A stretch of DNA of 64,000 bases. It comes from Acidovorax sp. GTDB lineage: Bacteria; Pseudomonadota; Gammaproteobacteria; Burkholderiales; Burkholderiaceae_C. This document shows positions 26,188 through 35,803 of the stretch, in pieces. The number at the start of each line of letters is the position of its first letter. Position 1 is the stretch's first letter. The notes below the pieces were generated by a model. The model did no database searches and was not told the origin of the DNA. It worked only from the letters and a program-made list of their open reading frames with translations. The position numbers and the translations under genes are program-made. The stretch spans positions 109,395 to 173,394 of the forward strand of contig NZ_JAJTBB010000047.1 in the NCBI RefSeq assembly GCF_021287135.1, in the 5' to 3' direction.

Positions 26188-26238
26188 GCCGCAGGCGTCC
26201 CCCTCTGGGGGGAAGGCGCCGCAGGCGACTCAGGGAGG
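26188..26238. repeat. GC-rich dispersed 3'-end element, copy 2
   Basis: Shares the GGGGGGAAGGCGCCG and AGGCGACTCAGGG blocks with 11611-11660. It lies just after the stop of the ABC binding protein gene. Confidence 0.65.
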
Positions 26239-26239
26239 C

Positions 26240-27391
26240 TTAATAACTCGCAAGCGGCACCGGCGCCGCGTTGCGGAAGGTCAGCACCGTGATGGGCGCC
26301 TGCTTGAGGTTGCCCTTCTCATCGTAGGCATAGGTGCCCGCCACGCCCTGGTAGCTGGACGCCACCATCTGCGCACCCACCTTGGCCGGCTGGGTGGAGT
26401 TGGCCTTCTGCATCGCGTCGGCGATGAACATCATCTGGTCGTAGTAGGAGGCGGCATAGGCGTCGGCGTCCTGCTTGAAGCGCGCCTTGTACTTGGCCTT
26501 GAAGGCGGGGCCGTTGGCCACCTTGTCGAGCATGGTGCCGCCCTGGGCGCACACCACCGTGTCGTTCACGGCATCGCCGCCGAGCTTGCCCACCTCGGGG
26601 CTGCACAGGGTGTCGCCACCCAGCAGCTTGGCCGTAAGGCCCAGTTGCTTCATCTGCCGCGCCATGGGCGCCGCCTGCGGGGCGTAGCCGCCAAAAAAGA
26701 TGGCCTGCGGCTGCTTGCCCTTGAGGCTGGTGAGGATGGAGAGGAAATCCGTGGACTTGTCGGTGGTGAACTCCTGGCCCACCACCGTCAGCCCTTGTGC
26801 CTTGGCCTCCTTGGTGAACTGGTCGGCCACGCCCTGGCCGAAGGCCGTGCGGTCGTCGATCACGGCCACCTGCTTCACCTTGAGCACCTGCGCGGCATAG
26901 ACGGCCATGTTGGAGCCGATCTGCGTGTCGCTGGCGATGATGCGGAACAGGTTCTTGTAGCCGCCTTCCGTCACCTTGGGGTTGGTGCCCACGGTGGACA
27001 CCAGGGCGCCCCCTTCGCTGTAGACGCGCGATGCGGGAATCGCCACACCCGAGCAGTAGGGGCCCAGGACGAACTTGACCCCGCTGTCCACCAGCTTTTG
27101 CGCCACGCTCACGCCAGTGCGCGCATCGCACTGGTCGTCTTCGGACACCAGCTCGAACTTCAGTGGCTTGCCTTCCACCACGACCTTTTTCGCGTTGAGC
27201 TCCTCGAGGGCCAGGCGCACGCCGTTCTCGTTGTCCCGGCCGGCGAACGCGTTGGGGCCTGAGAGCGGGCCGCTGTGGCCGATCTTGATGACCTGCTCCT
27301 GGGCGGTGGCCTGCGGGGCGTGGCCCGCCAGCAGCAGCGCGGCAAGCGCCGCCGGCGTAAGCGTCAGAAATCCGAACGATGCACGTGTCAT
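26240..27391 (-). CDS. ABC branched-chain amino-acid-type substrate-binding protein (orphan)
   Basis: A 383-residue type 1 periplasmic binding protein (LivJ-like) with a Sec signal peptide ending near residue 30 (..HAPQATAQ). The fold start 'IKIGHSGPLSGPNAFAGRDNENGVRLA' is typical. No permease or ATPase of the Liv type is near, so it either uses transporter parts encoded elsewhere or serves another role. Its place inside the hydroxyproline operon suggests binding of hydroxyproline or an analogue. Confidence 0.88.
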   Translation of the reverse strand: MTRASFGFLTLTPAALAALLLAGHAPQATAQEQVIKIGHSGPLSGPNAFAGRDNENGVRLALEELNAKKVVVEGKPLKFELVSEDDQCDARTGVSVAQKLVDSGVKFVLGPYCSGVAIPASRVYSEGGALVSTVGTNPKVTEGGYKNLFRIIASDTQIGSNMAVYAAQVLKVKQVAVIDDRTAFGQGVADQFTKEAKAQGLTVVGQEFTTDKSTDFLSILTSLKGKQPQAIFFGGYAPQAAPMARQMKQLGLTAKLLGGDTLCSPEVGKLGGDAVNDTVVCAQGGTMLDKVANGPAFKAKYKARFKQDADAYAASYYDQMMFIADAMQKANSTQPAKVGAQMVASSYQGVAGTYAYDEKGNLKQAPITVLTFRNAAPVPLASY

Positions 27392-27469
27392 GGGAAACCT
27401 CTTGTGGGTGCGGTGGGGGAAAAGGCCGGTGTCTCGTCCGGCCCGGTGGCGGAAACGGGTGGGGGCGGG

Positions 27470-28387
27470 TCAGGCCACGGACTGGTATTGCGTGGGGCGC
27501 GTTGCCAGCGCCTTCTTCACCACGCGCTCGACAAACGCACGCTCCTCGCCCACCAGCGGCAGGCGGGGGCGGCGCATGTGCTCGGTGCCCACGCCCGCCA
27601 GCACGTCGATGAGCTTGAGGTTCTGCACCAGCTTGTTCGACACATCCAGGTGCAGCATGGGCGTCATCCACTGGTACAGCGGCAGCGCCTCGGCAAACTT
27701 GCCGGCTTTCATCAGGTCGTACAGGGCCACGGTTTCGCGCGGGAAGGCGCAGCCCACGCCGGCCAGCAGGCCGTCGCAGCCCAGCGCCAGGCCCTCATAG
27801 GCCAGGTCGTCCACGCCCAGGAAGAGCTGGTAGCGGTTGCCCACGGTGTTGCGCAGGTCCGTGATGCGGCGGATGTCGCCCGTGCTTTCCTTGATGGCGG
27901 CGATCCACTCGCAGTCGGCCAGCTCCAGCATGTGCTCGGGCTTCAGGTCCACGCGGTAGGCCACGGGGTTGTTGTAGATCATCAGCGGGCGCTGCGCGGC
28001 CGCGGCCATGGCGCGCACGTTGGCCATGGCCTCGCGGGCGTCGGCCACATAGATCACCGAGGGCATGACCATGAACCCGGCGACGCCCAGCTTGTTGGCG
28101 CCGTCGATGTAGCGCAGGGCCTCGCGGGTGCTGGTTTCGGACACGTTGGCCAGCACGGGAATGCGGCCGTCGGCGGCTTCCAGCGCGATCTGGGCGACCT
28201 GGAGCTTTTCCTCCAGCGTGAGGGTGCTGGCTTCGCCCAGCGAGCCGCAGGTGACCAGGCCGTGGATGCCGTTGCGGATCTGGAAGTCGATGTGGCGGGC
28301 CGTGCCTTCGGCGTCGATGGACTCGTCGGCGTGGAACTTGGTGGTGATGGCGGGGAAGATGCCTTGCCAGCGGGGTTGGGGATTCAT
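27470..28387 (-). CDS. Dihydrodipicolinate synthase-family enzyme, likely 1-pyrroline-4-hydroxy-2-carboxylate deaminase
   Basis: A 305-residue (beta/alpha)8 aldolase-type protein. It has '[15 protein letters not shown]', the tyrosine region MIYNNPVAY, and the Schiff-base lysine in IAAIKEST (K164). In hydroxyproline clusters this family member deaminates pyrroline-hydroxycarboxylate to 2-oxoglutarate semialdehyde. It is the first gene of the operon, starting about 30 bases downstream of the AT-rich palindrome at 28419-28451. Confidence 0.88.
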   Translation of the reverse strand: MNPQPRWQGIFPAITTKFHADESIDAEGTARHIDFQIRNGIHGLVTCGSLGEASTLTLEEKLQVAQIALEAADGRIPVLANVSETSTREALRYIDGANKLGVAGFMVMPSVIYVADAREAMANVRAMAAAAQRPLMIYNNPVAYRVDLKPEHMLELADCEWIAAIKESTGDIRRITDLRNTVGNRYQLFLGVDDLAYEGLALGCDGLLAGVGCAFPRETVALYDLMKAGKFAEALPLYQWMTPMLHLDVSNKLVQNLKLIDVLAGVGTEHMRRPRLPLVGEERAFVERVVKKALATRPTQYQSVA

Positions 28388-28418
28388 GGGAACGGACTCC
28401 TGGTGGGTGGTTGATTGG

Positions 28419-28451
28419 TATGTTTTAAATATATTAATGAGATATTTAAAC
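28419..28451 (-). promoter_or_regulatory. AT-rich inverted repeat upstream of the hydroxyproline operon
   Basis: GTTTTAAATAT (28422-28432) and ATATTTAAAC (28442-28451) form an inverted repeat. The first arm matches the motif at 22236-22254. It is a candidate operator of the FCD-GntR regulator at 18328. Confidence 0.55.
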
Positions 28452-28607
28452 TTTGCAATGGGGGTTGTGCCTTTTTTGGCAAAGATTTCGGCGCCGAGGG
28501 GCGGCGGGGGCGGGGCGAAAGGGGGGGCGAGTGCGTCGCAGCCGGGCCGCGCGCTACGGGCTGGGCAGCCTGTCGCGGGGAACCGCCGGCCACCGCGGGG
28601 CCAAACC

Positions 28608-28613
28608 TATAAT
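28608..28613 (+). promoter_or_regulatory. Possible -10 box of alaS
   Basis: A consensus TATAAT 79 bases upstream of the alaS start. The -35 region is weak. Confidence 0.45.
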
Positions 28614-28691
28614 GAAAGGTTGGTCCCGCTGGGACGTCTGCAGGCACCGGCCTGCGTGGCGCACCGCCGTGTGAAACCACTCCACCACACC

Positions 28692-31322
28692 ATGAGCAGC
28701 ACACCCACTTTTACCGTCGCCGACATCCGCAAGTCCTTCCTGGACTTCTTCGTTTCCAAGGGCCACACCGTGGTGGCGTCCAGCCCGCTGGTGCCGGGCA
28801 ACGACCCCACGCTGATGTTCACCAACTCGGGCATGGTGCAGTTCAAGGATGTGTTCCTGGGCACCGACAAGCGCCCGTACAACCGGGCCGTGTCCGTGCA
28901 GGCCTGCCTGCGCGCCGGCGGCAAGCACAACGACCTGGAAAACGTGGGCTACACCGCGCGCCACCACACGTTCTTTGAAATGCTGGGCAACTGGTCGTTT
29001 GGCGATTACTTCAAGCGCGAATCGCTCAAGTGGGCCTGGGAGCTGCTGACCGAGGTGTACAAGCTGCCCGCCGACCGCTTGCTGGCCACCGTGTACCAGG
29101 AAGACGACGAGGCCTACGACATCTGGACCAAGGAAATCGGCCTGCCGCCCGAGCGCGTGATCCGCATCGGCGACAACAAGGGCGGCCGCTACAAGAGCGA
29201 CAACTTCTGGATGATGGCCGACACCGGCCCCTGCGGCCCCTGCTCGGAGATCTTCTACGACCACGGCGACCACATCCCCGGCGGCCCTCCGGGCAGCCCC
29301 GACGAAGACGGCGACCGCTTCATCGAGATCTGGAACAACGTGTTCATGCAGTTCGACATGAAGGAAGACGGCAGCGTGACGCCGCTGCCCGCGCCCTGCG
29401 TGGACACCGGCATGGGCCTGGAGCGCCTGGCCGCCATCCTGCAGCACGTGCACAGCAACTACGAAATCGACATCTTCGACCAGCTGATCAAGGCGGCTGC
29501 CCGCGAGACCGGCACTGCCGACCTGGCCAACCCCTCGCTCAAGGTGATTGCCGACCACATCCGCGCCACCGCTTTCCTGGTGAGCGACGGCGTGATCCCC
29601 AGCAACGAAGGCCGTGGCTATGTGCAGCGCCGCATCGTGCGCCGCGCCATCCGCCACGGCTACAAGCTGGGCAAGAAGACCCCGTTCTTCCACAAGCTGG
29701 TGGCCGACCTGGTGCGCCTGATGGGCGACGCCTACCCCAAGCTGCGCGAGCAGCAGCAACGCATCACCGAGGTGCTCAAGGCCGAGGAAGAGCGCTTCTT
29801 TGAAACGCTGGCCAACGGCATGGACATTCTGGACGCGGCCCTGGAAGGCGGCGCCAAGGTGCTGCCGGGCGACGTGGCCTTCAAGCTGCACGACACCTAC
29901 GGCTTCCCGCTGGACCTGACCAACGACGTGTGCCGCGAGCGTGGCGTGACCGTGGACGAGGCCGGCTTTGCCGCCGCCATGGAAAAGCAGAAGGCCCAGG
30001 CCCGTGCCGCCGGCAAGTTCAAGATGGACAAGGCGCTGGAATACACCGGTGAGACCAACCGCTTCACCGGCTACGAAAGCCTGGCAGAGACTGCAAAAAT
30101 CATAGCTATCTACGTCGATGGGACAAGCGCTGCAGCCCTGAAAGCCGGTCAGAACGGCGTGGTGGTGCTCGACACGACCCCGTTCTACGCTGAAAGCGGC
30201 GGCCAGGTGGGTGACGAAGGCCTCATCACCAGCGGCTCCGCCCGCTTTGCGGTGGGCGACACGCTCAAGATCAAGGCTGACGTGTACGGCCACCACGGCA
30301 CGCTGGAGACCGGCACGCTGAACGTGGGCGACACGGTGCAGGCGCAGGTGAACACCGCCGTGCGGGCCGCCACCGTGCGCAACCACTCGGCCACCCACCT
30401 GATGCACAAGGCCCTGCGCGAGGTGCTGGGCAGCCACGTGCAGCAAAAGGGCAGCCTGGTGAACGCCGAGCGCACGCGCTTCGACTTTGCGCACAACGCG
30501 CCCGTCACGGACGCACAGATCCGCGAGATCGAGCGCATCGTGAACGCGGAAGTGCTGGCCAACCACCCCACGCAGGCGCGTGTGATGGACATCGAGTCGG
30601 CCCAGAAGACGGGCGCCATGATGCTGTTCGGCGAGAAATACGGCGAGACCGTGCGCGTGCTGGACATCGGCAGCAGCCGTGAGCTGTGCGGCGGCACGCA
30701 CGTGCAGCGCACCGGAGACATCGGCTTGTTCAAGATCGTGGCGGAAAGCGGCGTGGCGGCGGGCGTGCGCCGCATTGAAGCCGTGACGGGTGCCAACGCG
30801 CTGGCCTATCTGCAAAGCCTGGAGGACACCGTGGCCCAGGCTGCTGGCGTCCTCAAGACGCCGGCGGCCGAGCTGACCTCACGCATCGGCCAGGCGCTGG
30901 ACCAGATCAAGCTGCTGGAAAAGGAAGTGGCCGCGTTGAAGGGCAAGCTGGCCTCCAGCCAGGGCGACGAACTCGTGGCGCAGGCCGTGGACGTTGCGGG
31001 CCTGAAGGTGCTGGCCGCCAAGCTCGACGGCGCTGACGCCAAGACCCTGCGCGACACGCTGGACAAGCTCAAGGACAAGCTCAAGACCGCCGCCATCGTG
31101 CTGGCCGCCGTCGATGGCGACAAGGTGCAGTTGGCGGCCGGGGTCACGGCCGACAGCGTGGGCAAGGTCAAGGCGGGCGAGCTGGTCAACTTTGTGGCCC
31201 AGCAGGTGGGCGGCAAGGGCGGCGGCAAGCCCGACATGGCCATGGCCGGCGGCACCGAGGCCTCCAAGCTGCCCGCGGCGCTGGCTTCCGTGCAGGGCTG
31301 GGTGGCCCAGCGGCTGGGCTGA
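28692..31322 (+). CDS. alaS: Alanyl-tRNA synthetase
   Basis: The protein has 876 residues from the ATG at 28692, close to the family norm. The start [20 protein letters not shown] is typical of the aminoacylation domain. The editing domain has the [11 protein letters not shown] zinc motif and [15 protein letters not shown]-terminal glycine-rich DHHA1 domain ends '[15 protein letters not shown]'. It charges tRNA-Ala and hydrolyses Ser- and Gly-tRNA-Ala. Bases 30091-30143, between the anticodon-recognition and editing regions, look like an in-frame copy of the dispersed hairpin repeat. Confidence 0.97.
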   Translation: MSSTPTFTVADIRKSFLDFFVSKGHTVVASSPLVPGNDPTLMFTNSGMVQFKDVFLGTDKRPYNRAVSVQACLRAGGKHNDLENVGYTARHHTFFEMLGNWSFGDYFKRESLKWAWELLTEVYKLPADRLLATVYQEDDEAYDIWTKEIGLPPERVIRIGDNKGGRYKSDNFWMMADTGPCGPCSEIFYDHGDHIPGGPPGSPDEDGDRFIEIWNNVFMQFDMKEDGSVTPLPAPCVDTGMGLERLAAILQHVHSNYEIDIFDQLIKAAARETGTADLANPSLKVIADHIRATAFLVSDGVIPSNEGRGYVQRRIVRRAIRHGYKLGKKTPFFHKLVADLVRLMGDAYPKLREQQQRITEVLKAEEERFFETLANGMDILDAALEGGAKVLPGDVAFKLHDTYGFPLDLTNDVCRERGVTVDEAGFAAAMEKQKAQARAAGKFKMDKALEYTGETNRFTGYESLAETAKIIAIYVDGTSAAALKAGQNGVVVLDTTPFYAESGGQVGDEGLITSGSARFAVGDTLKIKADVYGHHGTLETGTLNVGDTVQAQVNTAVRAATVRNHSATHLMHKALREVLGSHVQQKGSLVNAERTRFDFAHNAPVTDAQIREIERIVNAEVLANHPTQARVMDIESAQKTGAMMLFGEKYGETVRVLDIGSSRELCGGTHVQRTGDIGLFKIVAESGVAAGVRRIEAVTGANALAYLQSLEDTVAQAAGVLKTPAAELTSRIGQALDQIKLLEKEVAALKGKLASSQGDELVAQAVDVAGLKVLAAKLDGADAKTLRDTLDKLKDKLKTAAIVLAAVDGDKVQLAAGVTADSVGKVKAGELVNFVAQQVGGKGGGKPDMAMAGGTEASKLPAALASVQGWVAQRLG
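30091..30143. repeat. Hairpin repeat copy embedded in alaS
   Basis: CAAAAATCATAGCTATC..GGGACAAGCGCTGCAG resembles the reverse strand of the dispersed repeat (CTCCAGCGCTTG..AGCTATNA). It is read in frame as '[16 protein letters not shown]'. Protein length is unchanged against the E. coli enzyme, so it appears substituted rather than inserted. Confidence 0.5.
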
Positions 31323-31431
31323 CCGCGCTGCAGTTGCCGTGGCACCGCCACGCCGCCGGGTGCGTGGTGCTGTGGCGACTTTGATAAAAAAGGGATGACG
31401 CCGGTAGGGCTTTCCCCCTACATTGCTGCGC

Positions 31432-34428
31432 ATGGACTCGCCGCGCGCCTCCCCGGAGCCGGCCCCGCGCGCCGGGGCCCATGCCGGCCATTTGGCGCCG
31501 GGGGCCGCGCAAGGACCGTGGTGGCGCCGCATCACGGTGCCGTTCGAGGTGTTGATCGCCTCCGTCGTCGTCACGGCCATGCTGCTGCTCACGGCGCTGC
31601 TGGTCTACCAGGTGGGCACCAGCGCCCACCAGGCCATCATCACCGCGTCGGACGACAGTGCGCAGCAGATCAGCCAACTGATCGGCGAGCGGGTCCACCA
31701 CATCGTGGACCCGGCCGACGCCGCCATCCGCCTGCTGGCGTTTGATCCGATTGCCTCTGCCAGCCAGCTGCCCGCCCGCCTGCGCCGCCTGCCGGTGCTG
31801 GTGCGCCTGCTGGAGCAGAACAGCCTGCTGTCGGCGGTGTTCATCGGGTATGCCGACGGCCAGTTCCTGCTGGTGCGCCCGCTGCGCCAGGCGGCGTGGC
31901 GGGCCCAGCTGGACGCCCCCGGGGACGCGGCGTACCTGGTGCAGTCCATGGCCCGCGAGCCCGGATCGGCCGGCCTGGTGGGGCGGTGGAGTTACTACGA
32001 TGCCCGGCTGCGCTTGCTGCGCAGCGCGGTGCGCCCCGGGTACCGCTACGATCCGCGCACGCGGCCGTGGTACGCGCAGGCCACGGCGCAACGGGCGCAA
32101 GTGCTCACGGCGCCCTACGTGTTTTTCACCACGCAGGAGATCGGGGTCACGCTGAGCCAGCCCAGCGAAGACGGCCAGGCCGTGATCGGATTGGACGTCG
32201 CGCTCACCGACCTGGGCCGCGAGATCGGCAATCTGCGGCTGGTGCCGCGCACCGAGATTGCGGTGGTCGACGCGGACCGGCGTGTTCTGGCCTATCCGGA
32301 CATGGAGCGTGTGGTGGTGCGCGAAGGTGATCAGCCGCTGCTGCAGCTGCGCTCGCTGCAGACGCTGGGCGTGCCCAGCCTGCAGGGCCTGGGCGCTGCG
32401 GACCTTGCGCAGGGGGCGCCGCGCCGTTTCGAGGTAGCGGGCGAGGAATGGCTGGCCCGGGCCATGCCGCTCAAATCCCAGCGCTGGCAGGGCCTGTACA
32501 TCCTCATGGCCATTCCCACGCGCGAACTGCTGGCCGATGTGAACGAGAGCCTGCGCCAGCAGGTCTGGCTGTCGCTGAGCCTCATCGGGCTGATGCTGGC
32601 CCTGGGATGGTGGGCGGGGCGGCGCGTGGGGCGCAGCCTGTCCAGGCTGGCCGAGCAGGCGCAGGCGCTGGCCCGGTTTGACTTTCAGCGCCCACCGGCG
32701 CGGGCGTCCGCCGTGCGCGAGGTGCGCGCGCTGGGCGAGGTGATGGACCGGATGTCCGGCACCATCCAGGAGTTTTTGCACATCACGCACCACATCAGTG
32801 CCGAGTCGCGCATGGACGCCATGCTGTCCAGCGTGCTGTACGAGCTGGTCCGCGCCACGGCCTGCACGGGCGGGGCCGTGTACCTGGTGGAGCCCCAGCG
32901 TGCCGGACTGCTGCGCACGGCGCGCTACTGCCAGGATGCCGCGCAGCAGGCGTGGTACCCGGAGCACCTGCCCATGGCGCACTTCACCAACCACGCCGAG
33001 CCCCAGTCGGACGACCTGCAGGACGAGGACGGCGAAGGGGGCGCTGCGATGCCGCAGCGCGTGCTGCGCGTGCAGTTGCGCACGCGCGACGGGCAGCCGC
33101 TGGGCTTGCTGGTCTTGCGGTACGGGGCGCACGCGCAGCAGGACGATGCGCATTTCCGCGCGTTTGCCGAACGGTTGTCAGGCACCTTGTCCGTGGCGGT
33201 CGAGACGCGCAGCCTGATCGAGGGGCAGCGAAAGCTCTTTGACGCGGTCATCCGGCTGCTGGCGGACGCGATCGACGCCAAAAGCCCGTACACCGGCGGC
33301 CACTGCGAGCGCGTGCCCCAACTCGCCGAGGCCCTGATGCAGCGCATGTGCGACGCCAGGGAAGGGCCCTTTGCCCCTGTGTCAATGACGGACGCCGAGC
33401 GCTACGAGTTTCGCCTGGGCGCCTGGCTGCACGACTGCGGCAAGGTGACGAGCCCCGAGCACATCATCGACAAGGCCACCAAGCTGGAGGCGCTCTACAA
33501 CCGCATCCACGAGGTGCGGATGCGCTTCGAAGTGCTGTGGCGCGATGCCGAGCTGGACTACTGGCAGCAGCAGGTCGCCGGGGTGGACCCGGAGCGCTTG
33601 CAGCGGGAACTGGTGCAGCGGCGCGAACGCCTGCAGGAAGAGTTTGCCTTCGTCGCGCGCTGCAACGTGGGGGGCGAAGACATGGCCGATGCCGACATCG
33701 AGCGCCTGGCCGCCATCGGCCGGCAGGTGTGGCAGCGCCATTTTGACGACCGCCTGGGCCTGTCGCTGGCGGAGACGGCGCGGCTGGCGAGGGTGCCCGT
33801 GCGCCCGTTGCCGGCCAACGAAGCGCTGCTGGCGGACCGGCCGGAGCACATCGTGCCCTGGGGCGCGCGCAAACCCCCCGTGGAGGCCGGCCATCCGGCC
33901 AACCGCTGGGGCTTCGACATGGTGCTGCCCCCGCAGGAGGCGCACCTGGGCGAGTTGCACAACCTGGCCGTCCGGCGCGGCACGCTCACTGCCGAAGACC
34001 GCTTCAAGATCAACGAGCACATCGTGCAGACCATCATCATGCTCAGCGGCCTGCCGTTCCCCCCGCAGCTGGCGCGTGTGCCGGCCATCGCCGGGTCGCA
34101 CCACGAGAAGCTCGACGGCACGGGCTACCCGCGCCGCCTGACGGCCTCGCAGCTCACGCTGGCCGACCGGGTGATGACCCTGGCGGACATCTTCGAGGCG
34201 CTGACGGCGTCGGACCGCCCGTACAAGCCGGCCAAGACGCTGAGCGAGTCGCTGGAGATCATGGTGCGAATGGTGCGCGAGCGGCACATTGATGCGGACG
34301 TGTTCCGTTTCTTCCTCACCAGCGATGTCTGGCGCGAGTATGCGCAGCGCTTCCTGCCCCATGCGCGGCTGGATGCTGTGGACGTGGAGGCGCTGCTGGC
34401 CTCGCTGGATTCAGGGGTTCACGCCTAA
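31432..34428 (+). CDS. Sensor HD-GYP protein, likely c-di-GMP phosphodiesterase
   Basis: The protein has 998 residues from the ATG at 31432 (a TTG lies 9 bases earlier). The order is: cytoplasmic start, membrane segment near 40-60, periplasmic Cache-like sensor to about 370, second membrane segment near 376-395, HAMP-like region, GAF-like domain near 460-590, and HD-GYP from about 600. Metal-binding motifs WLHDCGKV (about 664) and HHEKLDGTGYP (about 889) are intact. The two motifs are about 225 residues apart, much more than the usual ~65, so the catalytic domain carries an insertion. It stands alone; the next gene is a GGDEF cyclase on the other strand. Confidence 0.9.
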   Translation: MDSPRASPEPAPRAGAHAGHLAPGAAQGPWWRRITVPFEVLIASVVVTAMLLLTALLVYQVGTSAHQAIITASDDSAQQISQLIGERVHHIVDPADAAIRLLAFDPIASASQLPARLRRLPVLVRLLEQNSLLSAVFIGYADGQFLLVRPLRQAAWRAQLDAPGDAAYLVQSMAREPGSAGLVGRWSYYDARLRLLRSAVRPGYRYDPRTRPWYAQATAQRAQVLTAPYVFFTTQEIGVTLSQPSEDGQAVIGLDVALTDLGREIGNLRLVPRTEIAVVDADRRVLAYPDMERVVVREGDQPLLQLRSLQTLGVPSLQGLGAADLAQGAPRRFEVAGEEWLARAMPLKSQRWQGLYILMAIPTRELLADVNESLRQQVWLSLSLIGLMLALGWWAGRRVGRSLSRLAEQAQALARFDFQRPPARASAVREVRALGEVMDRMSGTIQEFLHITHHISAESRMDAMLSSVLYELVRATACTGGAVYLVEPQRAGLLRTARYCQDAAQQAWYPEHLPMAHFTNHAEPQSDDLQDEDGEGGAAMPQRVLRVQLRTRDGQPLGLLVLRYGAHAQQDDAHFRAFAERLSGTLSVAVETRSLIEGQRKLFDAVIRLLADAIDAKSPYTGGHCERVPQLAEALMQRMCDAREGPFAPVSMTDAERYEFRLGAWLHDCGKVTSPEHIIDKATKLEALYNRIHEVRMRFEVLWRDAELDYWQQQVAGVDPERLQRELVQRRERLQEEFAFVARCNVGGEDMADADIERLAAIGRQVWQRHFDDRLGLSLAETARLARVPVRPLPANEALLADRPEHIVPWGARKPPVEAGHPANRWGFDMVLPPQEAHLGELHNLAVRRGTLTAEDRFKINEHIVQTIIMLSGLPFPPQLARVPAIAGSHHEKLDGTGYPRRLTASQLTLADRVMTLADIFEALTASDRPYKPAKTLSESLEIMVRMVRERHIDADVFRFFLTSDVWREYAQRFLPHARLDAVDVEALLASLDSGVHA

Positions 34429-34698
34429 GAACGTGTTGACGATCTCCCAGGGGTCGCGCAGCGGTCTTTGCGGGAGGGGATGCAAGGCGCGGTGCGCCGT
34501 GGATAGCGCGGCTATCCACAAGCGCCGCAACGCCGCAGACCGCCCGCAAAGGCCGCTGCCCGAAGGGTTGGAGCGAAATCGGATGATTGGACGCCCCGGC
34601 TGCTTGCATGGGCATGAGCCCATGCGGCGCATCCGAAGCATCCACTCTTCCCGATTGCGCTCCAACGCGATCCCCTGCGAGATCGTAAACACGTTCTT
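34427..34698. repeat. Dispersed element B, long inverted-repeat element
   Basis: A 272-base non-coding element. AAGAACGTGTT (34427-34437) is perfectly inverted at 34688-34698, and similarity continues inward (ACGATCTC, CAGGGG). An inner palindrome GCATGGGCATGAGCCCATGC lies at about 34605-34624. Blocks GGGAGGGG.TGCAAGGCGC and GCAGACCGCCCG match the reverse strand of element A. It begins within the stop codon of the HD-GYP gene and fills the gap to the GGDEF gene. Confidence 0.75.
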
Positions 34699-34714
34699 CC
34701 AAGCGGGCAGCCGC

Positions 34715-35770
34715 TCAGAACAGCTCGACGTCGTCGTTGGCCACCATCTTGCTGGCCAGCTGGCCGCTGGCCACGAGGTCGTCATAGAAGCAGACCTGGT
34801 TGCGCCCGTGTTCCTTGGCGTAGTACAGGGCCTGGTCGGCCTGGCCCAGGATTTCCACCGGAGAGCCCCGCGTCGTGCTCACGAAGCCCAGGCTTACAGT
34901 GACCTGGCCCACCTGCGGAAAGGCGTACTCCTGCACGGCCAGGCGAAAGCGGTTGAACACCTTGTGGGCCGTGCTCAGCGTGGTGGAGCGCAACAGCACC
35001 ACGAATTCCTCGCCACCGAAGCGGAAGATGCGGTCGTGGCTGCGGAACGAGCTGCGCAGGATGTTGGCGATGAGGATCAGCACCTCGTCGCCGTACAAAT
35101 GGCCGAAGCGGTCATTGACCTGCTTGAAGTGGTCGATGTCCACCACGGCCAGCCACTGCTGCACCGGCTCGCCCGAGGGCGGGCCATCTTCCGAGGCCAG
35201 CGATTCGGTCACGGCGCCGGGGTGGCCGCCGGCCAGGCCGTTCATGGCGTAGCGCGAGAACTGCTCGTCAAAGGTCTTGCGGTTGAACAGGCCGGTCAGC
35301 GCATCCCGTTCGCTGTAGTCCAGCAGGCTCTGGTAGTTCTGGTAGACCTGGAACACCCCCTTGAGCACTTCCAGCTTGTGCGCCGAGAAGGTGCGGGACT
35401 GGGTGATCTCCAGGCAGGTGTGGACCTTGTCGTGCATCCACACCGGCAGCCACAGCACGTGCCGGCCCTTGCGGGGCGACGCCAGGGCGCTGTCGCTCTG
35501 GTGGGTGATGCATTCGCGCAGGGCGGGGTAGTGCTCCAGCTTTTCGCGCCGCGGGTCGGTGGCGGCCTCGGAGTCGGTAGACACCAGCTGCCCGTTTTCC
35601 ACCCAGGTGCGCGGGCGCACATGGGGCGTGCCACCGTCGGTGAACAGCTCCAGCGCGCGGACTTCGATCACGCCGGTGAGCTTGAGCAGGGTGGACAACA
35701 CCGATACCTCCAACCGCAAGTGGTCGCGGTGGCCGGTCATTTCAACCAGGTTCTGAAGAATGGGCTTCAT
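34715..35770 (-). CDS. Diguanylate cyclase (GGDEF domain)
   Basis: A 351-residue soluble protein. An N-terminal GAF-like sensor region (about 1-150) is followed by a GGDEF domain. The active-site motif GGEEF is near residue 250, and the inhibitory I-site RxxD lies five residues before it (RSHDRIFRFGGEEF). Both catalysis and product inhibition are therefore expected. It makes c-di-GMP, opposing the convergent HD-GYP phosphodiesterase next door. No membrane segment. Confidence 0.92.
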   Translation of the reverse strand: MKPILQNLVEMTGHRDHLRLEVSVLSTLLKLTGVIEVRALELFTDGGTPHVRPRTWVENGQLVSTDSEAATDPRREKLEHYPALRECITHQSDSALASPRKGRHVLWLPVWMHDKVHTCLEITQSRTFSAHKLEVLKGVFQVYQNYQSLLDYSERDALTGLFNRKTFDEQFSRYAMNGLAGGHPGAVTESLASEDGPPSGEPVQQWLAVVDIDHFKQVNDRFGHLYGDEVLILIANILRSSFRSHDRIFRFGGEEFVVLLRSTTLSTAHKVFNRFRLAVQEYAFPQVGQVTVSLGFVSTTRGSPVEILGQADQALYYAKEHGRNQVCFYDDLVASGQLASKMVANDDVELF

Positions 35771-35803
35771 CGAAAGGTACGGTGGAGCGGGGCAGTGGGT
35801 GGG

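Noticed and set aside
28554-30815. A 753-codon open frame on the - strand
   Set aside because: It lies antisense to alaS with shadow-type composition; alaS is unambiguous.
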